A stretch of DNA of 64,000 nt. It comes from Polymorphospora lycopeni. Its GTDB lineage: Bacteria; Actinomycetota; Actinomycetes; Mycobacteriales; Micromonosporaceae. Every line of letters begins with the position of its first letter. Position 1 is the first letter of the stretch. The translations under genes and the position numbers were made by a program. Shown one piece after another: positions 25,291 to 33,378 of this stretch. The notes beneath the pieces were generated by a model. That model did not search any database and was not told where the DNA came from. It saw nothing but the letters and a program-made list of their open reading frames with translations. Location: NCBI RefSeq assembly GCF_042237075.1, contig NZ_JBCGDC010000014.1, forward strand, positions 1-64,000, given 5' to 3'.

Positions 25291-26294
25291 ACCGACGAAT
25301 TCTCGCGGCGGTGACCGGACTCGCGCTCGCCCTGTCCATCACCGCGTGCGGAACCGACGACGACGCCACCGGTGACGGCGGCACCCAGAAGGTGAAGGTC
25401 GGCTACATCGCCGGCCCCGCCCCCGGCATGCACCTGCTGCTCGCCAGGGAACGCGGCTACTTCGCCGAGGCCGGCCTCGACGTCGAGACGGTGCCGTTCC
25501 AGACCGGCATCTCACTGTCGAACGCGCTCACCGGTGGCAGTGTCGACGTCGGTGTGATGGGTGCCGTCATCGCCAACTTCCCGGCCCGCGGCCAGGGCAA
25601 GGTCTTCCTGCTCAACAACCTCGAAGCCAACATCCAGCAGATCTGGGCGGCTCCGGACAGCGGCATCAACTCCATCGCCGACCTGCGCGGCAAGAAGGTG
25701 GCCACCACCACCGGCACCGCCGCCCACCTGCTGCTCCACGTCGCGCTCGCCGAGAACGGCATGACCACCGACGACATCGAACTGGTCAACCTGGACATGC
25801 CGGCCGTCGCCAACACGTTCGTCACCGGCGGCGTACCGGCCGCCGCGCTGTGGGCCCCGTTCGACAACCAGATCAAGGAACGCCTGCCCCAGGCCCGCAT
25901 GATCGGCACCGCCGAGCAGTTCCAGCCGAAGTCCGCGATCACCGGCGGCTGGGTCGCCAACAACAGGTTCCACGCCGAGAACCGCGACGCCCTGGTCAAG
26001 ATCGCCCAGGCCTGGCTGAAGGCCAACGACGACATCGTCACCGACCAGGCCGGCGCCCTGGCCGCCGGCTGCCCCAGTCTGTCGGAGTTCATGACCACCG
26101 AGGTCTGCACCCAGATCTACCAGCAGGCCCGCAGCTACCCCAACGCCGAATGGGCCACCTACTACGCCGACGGCACCGTCGCCGACTGGGTCGGCCGGAT
26201 GGAACAGGTCTTCGTCGACATCGGCGCGCTGCCGGCCTTCGTCGACCCCGACCAGTTCCTCGACACCACCGTCTTCACCGACGCCAACAAGTAG
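25287..26294 (+). CDS. ABC importer substrate-binding lipoprotein (NMT1/SsuA-like)
   Basis: A 335-residue exported lipoprotein. The signal (MNRRILAAVTGLALALSITA) ends in a lipobox with cysteine at 21. The mature part is an NMT1/THI5/SsuA-type periplasmic-binding fold (YFAEAGLDVETVPFQTG, GGSVDVGVMGAV, DLRGKKVATTTGTAAHLLL). It captures the ligand outside the membrane for the SsuBC-like partner. Its family favours sulfonates, nitrate or pyrimidine-like ligands; with a sulfatase next door, a sulfate ester is a reasonable guess. Confidence 0.9.
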   Translation: MNRRILAAVTGLALALSITACGTDDDATGDGGTQKVKVGYIAGPAPGMHLLLARERGYFAEAGLDVETVPFQTGISLSNALTGGSVDVGVMGAVIANFPARGQGKVFLLNNLEANIQQIWAAPDSGINSIADLRGKKVATTTGTAAHLLLHVALAENGMTTDDIELVNLDMPAVANTFVTGGVPAAALWAPFDNQIKERLPQARMIGTAEQFQPKSAITGGWVANNRFHAENRDALVKIAQAWLKANDDIVTDQAGALAAGCPSLSEFMTTEVCTQIYQQARSYPNAEWATYYADGTVADWVGRMEQVFVDIGALPAFVDPDQFLDTTVFTDANK

Positions 26295-26327
26295 GCGCCC
26301 ACCGGCGCCCCTCGCCTAGGAGACAGC

Positions 26328-27884
26328 TTGACCACGCCCGGCAGCCGGCCCAACATCCTCCTGCTCATGGCCGACCAGCTCAGCGCGTTCGGCACCGGAC
26401 CGTACGGCAACGAGGACGTCCTGACCCCCAACCTCGACGCCCTCGCCGCCCGCGGCACGGTACTGGCCAACGCCTACTGCAACGCGCCGCTGTGCGTGCC
26501 GTCGCGGGCCGCGATGATGACCGGCCGGCTGCCGAGCGAGGTCCCCTCCAACGACAACGCCGAGGAGTTCCCGGCCTCGGTGCCCACCTTCGCCCACACG
26601 CTGCGCCGGGCCGGCTACCGCACCATCCTCGCCGGCAAGATGCACTTCGTCGGCCCCGACCAGTTGCACGGCTTCGAGGAACGGCTCACCACCGACATCT
26701 TCCCGCCCGACCTGACCTGGACCCGGCCCTGGGAAGAGCAGGGCGACCCGCCGCGGCTCTCCGGCGAGCAGCAGAACGGCGGCCGGGAATACCTCGACAT
26801 CCTGCGTTCCTCCGGCCCGCTGCCGTGGACGTACCAGATGCACTACGACGAAGAGGTCCGGTTCAACGCGCTGCAACGGATCCGGGAACTGGCGCTGGCC
26901 ACCGACGACCGCGCCGACGAGCCGTGGCTCATGGTGGCCTCGTTCACCCAGCCCCACGACCCGTACGTCGCACCGCCGGAGTACTGGAACCGGTACGAGG
27001 GCCGGCACATCGGCCTGCCCGAACCCGTACCCGCCGGCACGGCACCCCACCCGCTCGACCGCTGGGTCAACTCGTTCCACGGCGTCGACCGGGGCACCGT
27101 CACCGACGAGACCACCTACCTGGCCCGGCGCGGCTACTACGCGATGACCAGCTACATCGACGACGTCGTCGGCTCGTTCACCGCCGAACTGGAACGCTTC
27201 GGCCTGCTGGACGACACCGTCGTCGTCTTCACCAGCGACCACGGCGACCAGCTCGGCGAGCACGGCATGTACTTCAAACGCACGCTGCGCGAGTGGTCGG
27301 TCCGGGTGCCGTTGCTCATGGCCGGCGCCGGCATACCGGCCGGACACCGCATCGACACCCCGGTCTCCCTCGTCGACCTGCATCCCACCTTCGCCGACCT
27401 GGCGCAGGCCCGGCTGCCCGACTGGGTCACCGGACGGTTCGCCGGCGCCAGCCTGGCCGGGGCGCTGCGCGACCGCACCGACGAGGTGGCCGGGCATCCG
27501 GGCGTCATCATCGAGAACTCCGCCGAGGGCACGCTGCGCCCGGTACGCGCCGCCGTCGACGGCCGGCACAAGCTCGTCTACGCCCGCGACCTGCCCGACC
27601 AGCTCTACGACCTGGAAAAGGACCCCCGGGAACTGCACAACCTCGCCACCGAGCCGGAACACGGGTCGACCCGGACCCGGCTGCGGCAGCGGGTGCTGGA
27701 CGGCTGGGACCCCGACCACGCCGAGCGGGAGATCGTGACGAGCCAGCGGATGCGGGCGTTCCTCGGCGAGGCGCTGGGCAAGGGCCGGCACACCTCGTGG
27801 GCGTACGAGCCGCCCGTCGACGCCGCCAACCGCTGGATCCGCGGCACGCAGGACGACCCCTGGGACCCGTTGTGCGGTTTCTGA
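26328..27884 (+). CDS. Type I sulfatase, choline-sulfatase-like
   Basis: A 518-residue arylsulfatase-fold enzyme. The formylglycine motif is CVPSR (56-60) in NAPLCVPSRAAMMTGRLPS; other sites are PNILLLMADQ (first metal ligand), AGKMHFVGPDQLHGFEERL, FTSDHGDQLGEHGM (metal aspartate/histidine) and DQLYDLEKDPRELHNLA. The pattern is closest to choline sulfatases (BetC). There is no signal peptide, so it acts in the cytoplasm on imported ester. Translation starts at a TTG at 26328, behind AGGAGA. The required formylglycine-generating enzyme is encoded 0.7 kb further on. Confidence 0.9.
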   Translation: MTTPGSRPNILLLMADQLSAFGTGPYGNEDVLTPNLDALAARGTVLANAYCNAPLCVPSRAAMMTGRLPSEVPSNDNAEEFPASVPTFAHTLRRAGYRTILAGKMHFVGPDQLHGFEERLTTDIFPPDLTWTRPWEEQGDPPRLSGEQQNGGREYLDILRSSGPLPWTYQMHYDEEVRFNALQRIRELALATDDRADEPWLMVASFTQPHDPYVAPPEYWNRYEGRHIGLPEPVPAGTAPHPLDRWVNSFHGVDRGTVTDETTYLARRGYYAMTSYIDDVVGSFTAELERFGLLDDTVVVFTSDHGDQLGEHGMYFKRTLREWSVRVPLLMAGAGIPAGHRIDTPVSLVDLHPTFADLAQARLPDWVTGRFAGASLAGALRDRTDEVAGHPGVIIENSAEGTLRPVRAAVDGRHKLVYARDLPDQLYDLEKDPRELHNLATEPEHGSTRTRLRQRVLDGWDPDHAEREIVTSQRMRAFLGEALGKGRHTSWAYEPPVDAANRWIRGTQDDPWDPLCGF

Positions 27885-27908
27885 ACCGGCGCCCGGGAGC
27901 CGGCCACG

Positions 27909-28262
27909 GTGCGTGAACCGGCCTGGTACCGCGCGGGCGACGAACCCGACTACCGGTTCTCGCTGGCCAACGAGCGGACCTTCCTCGCCTGGATCCGGAC
28001 CGCGCTGGCCCTGCTCGCCGGCTCCGTCGCCGTGGTCCAGTTCCTGCCACCGTCGGCCCTGTCCGGGATGCGGGACCTGCTGGCGGCGGTACTCGCCGCC
28101 GCCGGCAGTGCCCTGCCGGCGGCGGCCTACCTGCGATGGGTACGGGTGCAGAAGGCGATGCGGCTGGGCCGGGGGCTGCCGTTCACCCCGCTGCTGGCCG
28201 TCATGGCGGTCGGGGCCGCCGTCGTCGGCGTCGGCGTCATCCTGCTGGCCGTCCTACCGTGA
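27909..28262 (+). CDS. DUF202/YidH-family membrane protein
   Basis: A 117-residue protein with a GTG start. It has the DUF202 signature RFSLANERTFLAWIRTALALLAG followed by three predicted helices and a basic loop (RWVRVQKAMRLGRG). Family members are small inner-membrane proteins of unknown function. It directly follows the sulfatase (24 bp) and precedes a second DUF202 gene, so it probably belongs to the same transcript. A micro-repeat begins within its last codons. Confidence 0.88.
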   Translation: MREPAWYRAGDEPDYRFSLANERTFLAWIRTALALLAGSVAVVQFLPPSALSGMRDLLAAVLAAAGSALPAAAYLRWVRVQKAMRLGRGLPFTPLLAVMAVGAAVVGVGVILLAVLP

Positions 28263-28311
28263 GCGAGCGCAGCGAGCGAACGGGCAGCTCCGTGAGCGAG
28301 GCGGGACCGTG
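28259..28311 (+). repeat. SERSERT-coding micro-repeat between two DUF202 genes
   Basis: The 23-mer beginning GTGAGCGAGCGCAGCGAGC at 28259-28281 recurs exactly at 63636-63658. Here it starts on the stop codon of one DUF202 gene and, read from its own GTG, gives a 17-residue open frame beginning VSERSERT whose stop overlaps the GTG of the second DUF202 gene. It therefore bridges the two genes translationally. Confidence 0.8.
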
Positions 28312-28608
28312 ACCGACGCGGGTTTGCAGGCCGAGCGTACGGCGCTGGCCTGGGCGCGTACGGGCGCGGTCGCGGCGGTCAACGCGGCCCTGCTGCTACG
28401 GGCGGCGGCGGGTTCCGGCGCCACCGTCCTCTTCGGAGCGGCGGCCCTGCTGATGCTGCTGACCGTCGGGTTGTGGGGCTACCGGCGGCACCGGTTCGCA
28501 TCGGCTTCCACGGCGCGGCAACGGCGGCCACCGGCCCCACAACTGCGCCTGCTCGCCGGGCTCGTCATGCTCTGCGGGCTGCTGGTCCTCGCCGGCCTGC
28601 TCGGCTGA
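28309..28608 (+). CDS. Second DUF202-family membrane protein
   Basis: A 99-residue protein with GTG start at 28309. The GLQAERTALAWARTGAVAAV opening is the degenerate DUF202 motif seen in the smaller of paired proteins, followed by three hydrophobic segments. DUF202 proteins commonly come in such long/short pairs and may form a heteromeric membrane complex. It ends one base before the convergent FGE gene. Confidence 0.82.
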   Translation: MTDAGLQAERTALAWARTGAVAAVNAALLLRAAAGSGATVLFGAAALLMLLTVGLWGYRRHRFASASTARQRRPPAPQLRLLAGLVMLCGLLVLAGLLG

Positions 28609-28609
28609 G

Positions 28610-29608
28610 TCACCGGCTTCCGGCCGGCTCCGGGTCGGCGGCGCAGCGGAAGCCGAGGTGCCCGGTGGTGCTGTCCGGCGGGCTCATGGTCCGGGCCGCA
28701 ACCCGGTAGCGGTTGCAGTAGGAGTGGTGGCACAGGTACGAGCCGCCGCGCATGACCCGGCCGGTGCCCTCCGCCGGCCCGCGCGGATCGTTCCTCGTCT
28801 CGGGACGTTCGGCCGCGTGCCAGTCCCGGCTGAACCAGTCGGCACACCACTCCCACACGTTGCCCGAGGTGTTGAAGATGCCGTAGGCGTTGGGGCGGTA
28901 GGCGTCCACCGGCGCGGTGCCGACGTAGCCGTCCGCCGCGGTGTTCGACGTCGGGAAGGTGCCCTGCCAGATGTTGCAGCGGTGCTGCCCACGCGGGGTC
29001 AGTTCGTCGCCCCACGGATACTGCGCCCGGTCCAGCCCGCCCCGGGCGGCCTTCTCCCATTCGGCCTCGGTCGGCAGCCGCTTACCGGCCCACTCGGCGT
29101 ACGCGGAGGCATCGTTCCAGGACACGTGGACGACCGGGTGGTTCTGCCGGTCGCCGATCGACGACCCCGGCCCCTCCGGGGTACGCCACGCCGCCCCCCG
29201 TACCGGCAGCCACCAGGGTGCCTGCGGCACGACGCCGTCGAGAAGATGTGCCCGCGCGGCGCCCGAGACGAACAGGTGGAAGACGTACGACCAGCCGTGG
29301 TGCTCGGCCTCGGTGACGTGTCCCGTCGCCTTGACGAACGCGGCGAACTGGGCGTTCGTCACCGCCTTCGGGTCGATGAGGAAGGTCGGTACGTCGACCC
29401 GGCGGACCGGCCCCTCACCGTCGTCGGCGAAGGCGTCGGGGTGGTCGCTGCCCATCCAGAATTCGCCGCCGGGCACCGTGACCATGCCACGCCGTACCTG
29501 GCGGGCCTCGCGGGCCGGCGCCTGCGGTGGGCGGCTGCTTGGTAGCCCGACCACCGGCGGGGCCGTACTGCGACCCGGTGCGCAGCACGCGCTCTCGGAA
29601 TCCGGCAC
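28610..29608 (-). CDS. Formylglycine-generating enzyme (SUMF1/EgtB/PvdO superfamily)
   Basis: A 332-residue FGE that converts the cysteine of C-x-P-S-R sulfatase motifs to formylglycine. The copper-binding catalytic cysteines are at 293 and 298 in GGSYLCHHSYCNRYRVAAR, and the flanking NTSGNVWEWCADWFS and STTGHLGFRCAA match true FGEs and not EgtB. GTG start at 29608 behind GAGGAGG. It is encoded convergently with the sulfatase/DUF202 operon and is the evident activator of that sulfatase in the cytoplasm. Confidence 0.93.
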   Translation of the reverse strand: MPDSESACCAPGRSTAPPVVGLPSSRPPQAPAREARQVRRGMVTVPGGEFWMGSDHPDAFADDGEGPVRRVDVPTFLIDPKAVTNAQFAAFVKATGHVTEAEHHGWSYVFHLFVSGAARAHLLDGVVPQAPWWLPVRGAAWRTPEGPGSSIGDRQNHPVVHVSWNDASAYAEWAGKRLPTEAEWEKAARGGLDRAQYPWGDELTPRGQHRCNIWQGTFPTSNTAADGYVGTAPVDAYRPNAYGIFNTSGNVWEWCADWFSRDWHAAERPETRNDPRGPAEGTGRVMRGGSYLCHHSYCNRYRVAARTMSPPDSTTGHLGFRCAADPEPAGSR

Positions 29609-29699
29609 CGCCCCTCCTCGAAATCCGGATCTCTACACCGGCACCAGACTAACCCGCAGGTCAGAGAGGGGGTGAAGGCGTCGGGGCGCTGCTGGTCGG

Positions 29700-30269
29700 T
29701 CAACTGCCGGGCGGGAAGACCCGGCGGCCGTCCCAATAGGGCTTGATGTCGTGCACCCGGCACAGTTCGACGTCGCCCGGCTCGATCCGGCTCGCCGACA
29801 CGGTGCAGCGGTGATCTCCGTGGGCGGTGGTGGCGACCCAGCCCTGGGGCAACTGCCAGACCTGGAAGCGGGTCGGTGCGCCCTCGACCGGGATGACCAC
29901 CTCGTCCGGGTCGTCGGCCAGCAGTTCACGGTCGATCCGCCGGAAGGTCTCCTCGTCGCGCGGCGGTTCGGTCTCGTACCGGACCTCGCGGCGACGGTGG
30001 AGGGCCAGGTCCGCCCCGCTCGCGGCGTTGACCAGCACCTCGGCGTAGGGCCCGGGGCCGGGGGAAGTGCCGTGGCCGAGGCCGACAATCTCCAGCCCGC
30101 CGTCGCGGGTCTGCCAGCGGCTGACCGTCCGGAGACCGGTCCAGTTCGCCAGCCCGTAGAGCGGAAAGCCGTCGATGAGGGCGCGGATCTGTTCGAGTTC
30201 CCTGGCGGCCCGAGCGTGGAACTGTCGCGGATCGGCCGCCGCCGGACCGGTCGCTCCGTGATCTGCCAC
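29700..30269 (-). CDS. Hypothetical protein
   Basis: A 189-residue soluble protein with a GTG start preceded by GGAGGGGAG. It contains LIDGFPLYGLANWTGLRTVS, RWQTRDGGLEIVGLG and the strand-rich end VELCRVHDIKPYWDGR. No signal, helix bundle or catalytic motif is recognised. Codon use is typical of the region. It lies upstream of FGE on the same strand (91-bp gap) and divergent from the nitroreductase; I cannot assign a function. Confidence 0.6.
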   Translation of the reverse strand: MADHGATGPAAADPRQFHARAARELEQIRALIDGFPLYGLANWTGLRTVSRWQTRDGGLEIVGLGHGTSPGPGPYAEVLVNAASGADLALHRRREVRYETEPPRDEETFRRIDRELLADDPDEVVIPVEGAPTRFQVWQLPQGWVATTAHGDHRCTVSASRIEPGDVELCRVHDIKPYWDGRRVFPPGS

Positions 30270-30334
30270 GGCCGACTCCCCTCCCCGGGTGAAAGAGCCG
30301 GGCCCACCGTATCAACGGGAAGCCCTGCGGCCGG

Positions 30335-30363
30335 TTCTCACCGAACCGGATCTTTCCTAGACT
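30335..30363 (+). promoter_or_regulatory. Promoter of nitroreductase gene, probably leaderless
   Basis: A -35-like TTCTCA (30335-30340), 17-bp spacer and -10 TAGACT (30358-30363) end 7 bases before the ATG at 30371. No Shine-Dalgarno is present between them, which fits a leaderless transcript. Confidence 0.4.
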
Positions 30364-30370
30364 TCCGGCC

Positions 30371-30973
30371 ATGGAGTTCCAGGATGTCGTTCGGCGCCGG
30401 CGCATGGTCCGCACCTACACCGACCGGCCGGTCCCGCCCGATGTCGTCGACCGGATCGTGCACAACGCGCTCCGGGCACCGTCGGCCGGCTTCTCCCAGG
30501 GCTGGGGTTTCCTGGTGCTCGACACTCCGGAAGACATCGCGCGCTTCCGGGACGCGGCCCGGCCGGAGCAGGACCCGGAGAACTGGTTCGCGGCCAACGT
30601 CGAGGCGCCGTTGCTGATCGTGGCGCACTCCAACAAGGACGCCTACCTCGACCGGTACGCCAAGCCGGACAAGGGACAGACCGACCGGTCGGAGGCCTGG
30701 TGGCCGGCGCCGTACTGGGACATCGACACCGGCATGGCCTCGCTGATGATGCTGCTGACCGCGGTCGACGCCGGCCTCGGCGCCTGCTTCTTCGGCATCG
30801 CGGCCGCCCGCATCGACGCGTACCGCGAGGCGTTCGGGGTGCCCGCGCACTACGCGCCGATCGGAGCGGTCTCGATCGGCTACAGCGAGGAGCCGCCCCG
30901 CGACCTGCGCGGCCGGCGTCGGCCGACCGCCGATGTCGTGCATCGGGGCAGGTGGAGCCAGCCGGCCGGATAG
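30371..30973 (+). CDS. Nitroreductase family protein
   Basis: A 200-residue flavoprotein of the nitroreductase superfamily. It shows the FMN-phosphate-binding VRRRRMVRTYTDRPV opening, APSAGFSQGWGF, and DTGMASLMMLLTAVDAGLGACFFGI, which forms the dimer and flavin site. Such enzymes use FMN and NAD(P)H to reduce nitro groups, quinones or dehydro compounds; related actinobacterial proteins include the FbiB C-terminal domain and BluB. The substrate is unknown. The transcript is probably leaderless. Confidence 0.88.
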   Translation: MEFQDVVRRRRMVRTYTDRPVPPDVVDRIVHNALRAPSAGFSQGWGFLVLDTPEDIARFRDAARPEQDPENWFAANVEAPLLIVAHSNKDAYLDRYAKPDKGQTDRSEAWWPAPYWDIDTGMASLMMLLTAVDAGLGACFFGIAAARIDAYREAFGVPAHYAPIGAVSIGYSEEPPRDLRGRRRPTADVVHRGRWSQPAG

Positions 30974-30976
30974 CGG

Positions 30977-31300
30977 CTATTCGTACGGGTCGCCGGGCTC
31001 GTTCTGCTTCCGCTTCCAGTGCAGGTATCGGCGGTGCAACTCCTGCTCCCTGCGCAGCTTCCGACGGTGCAGCACGATCCAGGCGACGAGCAGTACCAGT
31101 CCCAGCAGGATCAGCCAGAGCCCGACCCGGCGGTCCTCGGGAGTGGTCACCAAGAGGCCGCCGGTGAACAGCGCCGCGCCGCCCAGGTAGAGGGCGATGC
31201 CGGGCAGGGTGTTGCGGTATTCGAGCGCGTGCCGGGCAGCGAAGGTCCGGAACTCGTCCGGAACCTCCTCCAACTCCTCGTACTCCTTACCGCTACCCAT
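30977..31300 (-). CDS. Small two-helix membrane protein
   Basis: A 107-residue protein with an acidic N-terminus (EYEELEEVPDEFRTF), two helices (GIALYLGGAALFTGGLLV and VGLWLILLGLVLLVAWIVL) and a long basic cytoplasmic tail (HRRKLRREQELHRRYLHWKR). Its start overlaps the end of the MarR gene by 8 bases on the same strand, so it is co-expressed with MarR. Family and function not recognised. Confidence 0.7.
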   Translation of the reverse strand: MGSGKEYEELEEVPDEFRTFAARHALEYRNTLPGIALYLGGAALFTGGLLVTTPEDRRVGLWLILLGLVLLVAWIVLHRRKLRREQELHRRYLHWKRKQNEPGDPYE

Positions 31301-31760
31301 CCGCCCGCTCCCCGGAGCCCAGGTTCGCCAGTAGCGCGAGCGACCGGCGGAGTCGGGCCGGCTCCCCGGGGCCGAGAAGCTCCTCGTACTCCCGCTCGAG
31401 ACTCGCCTTCACCGCCTCACCGTCCGCGCCGAAGCCGTACCCCTGAGCGGTGAGAGTCACCACCACCGCGCGTTGGTCGTCGGGGTCGGTCCGGGTCGTG
31501 ACGTACCCCAACTCCTCCAGTTCGCGTACCAGACGGCCCATCATCTGGCGGGTCATGTCGGCCCGGGCGGCAAGGTCGGTGATGCGGGTGCCTGCGTCGT
31601 CGATGTAGCCGAAGACCGGCAAGTGCCCGGTACGGATGCCGGGGTGGCCGCGTGCGTGGAGTCTGGCGACCGCGTTGGCCTGGACCTGGCGCAGCGCCCG
31701 CAACAGGAGCCGGCCGAGGTGTGCGGTGCCGACGTCGTCGGCCGGATCCCAATCCGACAT
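31293..31760 (-). CDS. MarR-family transcriptional regulator
   Basis: A 155-residue MarR protein: dimerisation helices at the ends, a winged helix with TDLAARADMTRQMMGRLVRE as the HTH, and the wing YVTTRTDPDDQRAVVVTLTA. It is divergent from an MFS exporter gene, and two 11-bp palindromes lie between the two starts. The classic reading is a ligand-relieved repressor of the exporter. It overlaps the downstream small membrane protein gene by 8 bases. Confidence 0.9.
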   Translation of the reverse strand: MSDWDPADDVGTAHLGRLLLRALRQVQANAVARLHARGHPGIRTGHLPVFGYIDDAGTRITDLAARADMTRQMMGRLVRELEELGYVTTRTDPDDQRAVVVTLTAQGYGFGADGEAVKASLEREYEELLGPGEPARLRRSLALLANLGSGERADG

Positions 31761-31763
31761 GCG

Positions 31764-31800
31764 AAACCTCGTTTACAATCTACGAAACCTGGTTTAGCTT
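31764..31800. promoter_or_regulatory. Twin MarR operators over divergent promoters
   Basis: AAACCTCGTTT (31764-31774, one mismatch from perfect) and AAACCTGGTTT (31785-31795, perfect) are palindromes exactly 21 bp apart. A plus-strand promoter TTTACA (31772-31777), 17 bp, TAGCTT (31795-31800) threads through both sites and points at the MFS gene. The left palindrome lies 3 bp from the MarR start codon. Confidence 0.75.
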
Positions 31801-31824
31801 ATGCCGGGTGGAGCCTGCGAGCGA

Positions 31825-33012
31825 GTGTTGTTGACCAGCCCCTATCGGGGACTCTTCGCCCTGCCGGGCGCCGCCGCCTTCGTCGCGGCCGGGCTCGCGG
31901 CCCGCCTGGCCCACCTGACGACCGTCCTGGGCATCGTCTTCCTCGTCTCGGAACTCAGCGGCTCCTACGGCCTCGGCGGGCTGGTCTCCGGTGCGTACGC
32001 CCTCGCGTATTCGCTCGTCGCCCCACTGGTCGGTCGCCTCGCCGACCGCCACCGGCAGGGCCCGGTTCTCATGGCGGCCGCCATCGCCACCACCATCACC
32101 AGGACCGGGTTTCTCGTCGCGGCCGCGTCCGGTGCGCCGGCCTGGGTCCTCGTCGTCCTGTCCGCGACCAGTGGTGCCAGCATGCCGGCGATCGGGCCGT
32201 TCGTCAGGGCCCGCTGGGCCCATCTGCTGACCGGCACACCACGGCTGCACGCGGCGACGTCCTTCGAGTCGGTCGTGGACGAACTGCTTCTGGTCATCGG
32301 CCCGATCGTGGTGTCCACAGTGGTCGTGTACCTGCATCCCGCGGCCGCCCTGATCCTGTCGGTTCCGCTCGCCGCCGGGGGCTCGATCGCGCTCGCGCTG
32401 CAGCACCGCACCGAACCCCCGGGCGCCCCCACCGGTCGGCCCGCCTCCGGAACCGCCCTGCGCACGCCCGGACTTCCCCTGCTGCTGCTCACATTCGCGC
32501 TGGTCAGCATGGTGCTCATCGTGCTGGACGTCGCCGTCGTCGCCTACGCCCGACAGCACGACGCCGAAGCCCTCAGCGGCTGGATACTGGCGACGATCGC
32601 CGCCGGCAGTGCCGTGTCCGGGCTCTGGTACGGCGCCCGCGACTGGTCCCGCCCACCGCACCGACGCCTGGCCGTCGTATTGCCGCTGCTGACGGTGGGC
32701 ACCGTGCCGTTCATCGCCGTACCAGCGACCGGATGGCTGTTCCCGGCCGCGTTCACGCTCGGCTTGACGCTGGCACCGGCCTTCATCGACGGCTTCTCGA
32801 TCGCCGCGCGAGCCGTTGCCGCCCGCCACCGTACCGAGGGCCTGACCTGGCTCACGACGGCCGCCGGCATCGGCATCTCGGTCGGCTCGGCCACGGCCGG
32901 GGCGCTGGTCGACAGCCGAGGCACGACGGCGGCCTTCGCCCTGGCCACCGGCTGCGCAGCCACGGCGGCCCTCGCCGGCCACACCGCGAGCCGGCGGCTG
33001 ACCGGCCCGTAA
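31825..33012 (+). CDS. MFS transporter controlled by MarR
   Basis: A 395-residue 12-helix major facilitator (FALPGAAAFVAAGLAARLAH, LVSGAYALAYSLVAPLVGRL with the GRLADRHRQG motif-A loop). The group resembles drug or sugar efflux MFS proteins. The GTG at 31825 is chosen over the ATG at 31801 because the apparent -10 box abuts that ATG, leaving it outside the transcript, and GGTGGAG precedes the GTG. The true start needs mapping. The divergent MarR gene and twin operators point to inducible export. Confidence 0.85.
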   Translation: MLLTSPYRGLFALPGAAAFVAAGLAARLAHLTTVLGIVFLVSELSGSYGLGGLVSGAYALAYSLVAPLVGRLADRHRQGPVLMAAAIATTITRTGFLVAAASGAPAWVLVVLSATSGASMPAIGPFVRARWAHLLTGTPRLHAATSFESVVDELLLVIGPIVVSTVVVYLHPAAALILSVPLAAGGSIALALQHRTEPPGAPTGRPASGTALRTPGLPLLLLTFALVSMVLIVLDVAVVAYARQHDAEALSGWILATIAAGSAVSGLWYGARDWSRPPHRRLAVVLPLLTVGTVPFIAVPATGWLFPAAFTLGLTLAPAFIDGFSIAARAVAARHRTEGLTWLTTAAGIGISVGSATAGALVDSRGTTAAFALATGCAATAALAGHTASRRLTGP

Positions 33013-33090
33013 CGGCCGGCCCGCCGGGCGGACGCCAGCCCGATGGCCAGCGAAGTCCGAAGTAGAACTGGGACAAGTTGCCGCACGAGA

Positions 33091-33378
33091 TCAGCCCATG
33101 ACGACCAGCAGCACGGTGGCCGCCGCGAGGCTGCCGACACCGGCACCGGCAAGGAACGGCAACGTCCGCAGACCGTTCCAGACAACGACGGCGAGCGTGA
33201 CCCCGAGCAGCAGGTTCACCAGGCCCCAGCCGATGTTCGCGGCCGGCGACCAGGCCACCTCGAACGGGGTCGGAAACGGCTGGCCCAGGCCGCCGTGCAC
33301 GAGGTGCGGCAGGGCGTTGACGAGCAACGCACCGGCGAGCAGCCCCGCCAGCGCGTAACCGACGGCCCGCGGGTTCAC
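33091..33378 (-). CDS. Small membrane protein of the DedA-GT operon
   Basis: A 95-residue protein with GTG start at 33378 overlapping the DUF998 stop. Three hydrophobic stretches (VGYALAGLLAGALLVNALPH, NIGWGLVNLLLGVTLAVVVW, FLAGAGVGSLAAATVLLVVMG) are joined by a short loop with HGGLGQPFPTPF. It is the last gene of the leftward DedA-glycosyltransferase-DUF998 operon. No family is recognised beyond small actinobacterial membrane proteins. Confidence 0.7.
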   Translation of the reverse strand: MNPRAVGYALAGLLAGALLVNALPHLVHGGLGQPFPTPFEVAWSPAANIGWGLVNLLLGVTLAVVVWNGLRTLPFLAGAGVGSLAAATVLLVVMG

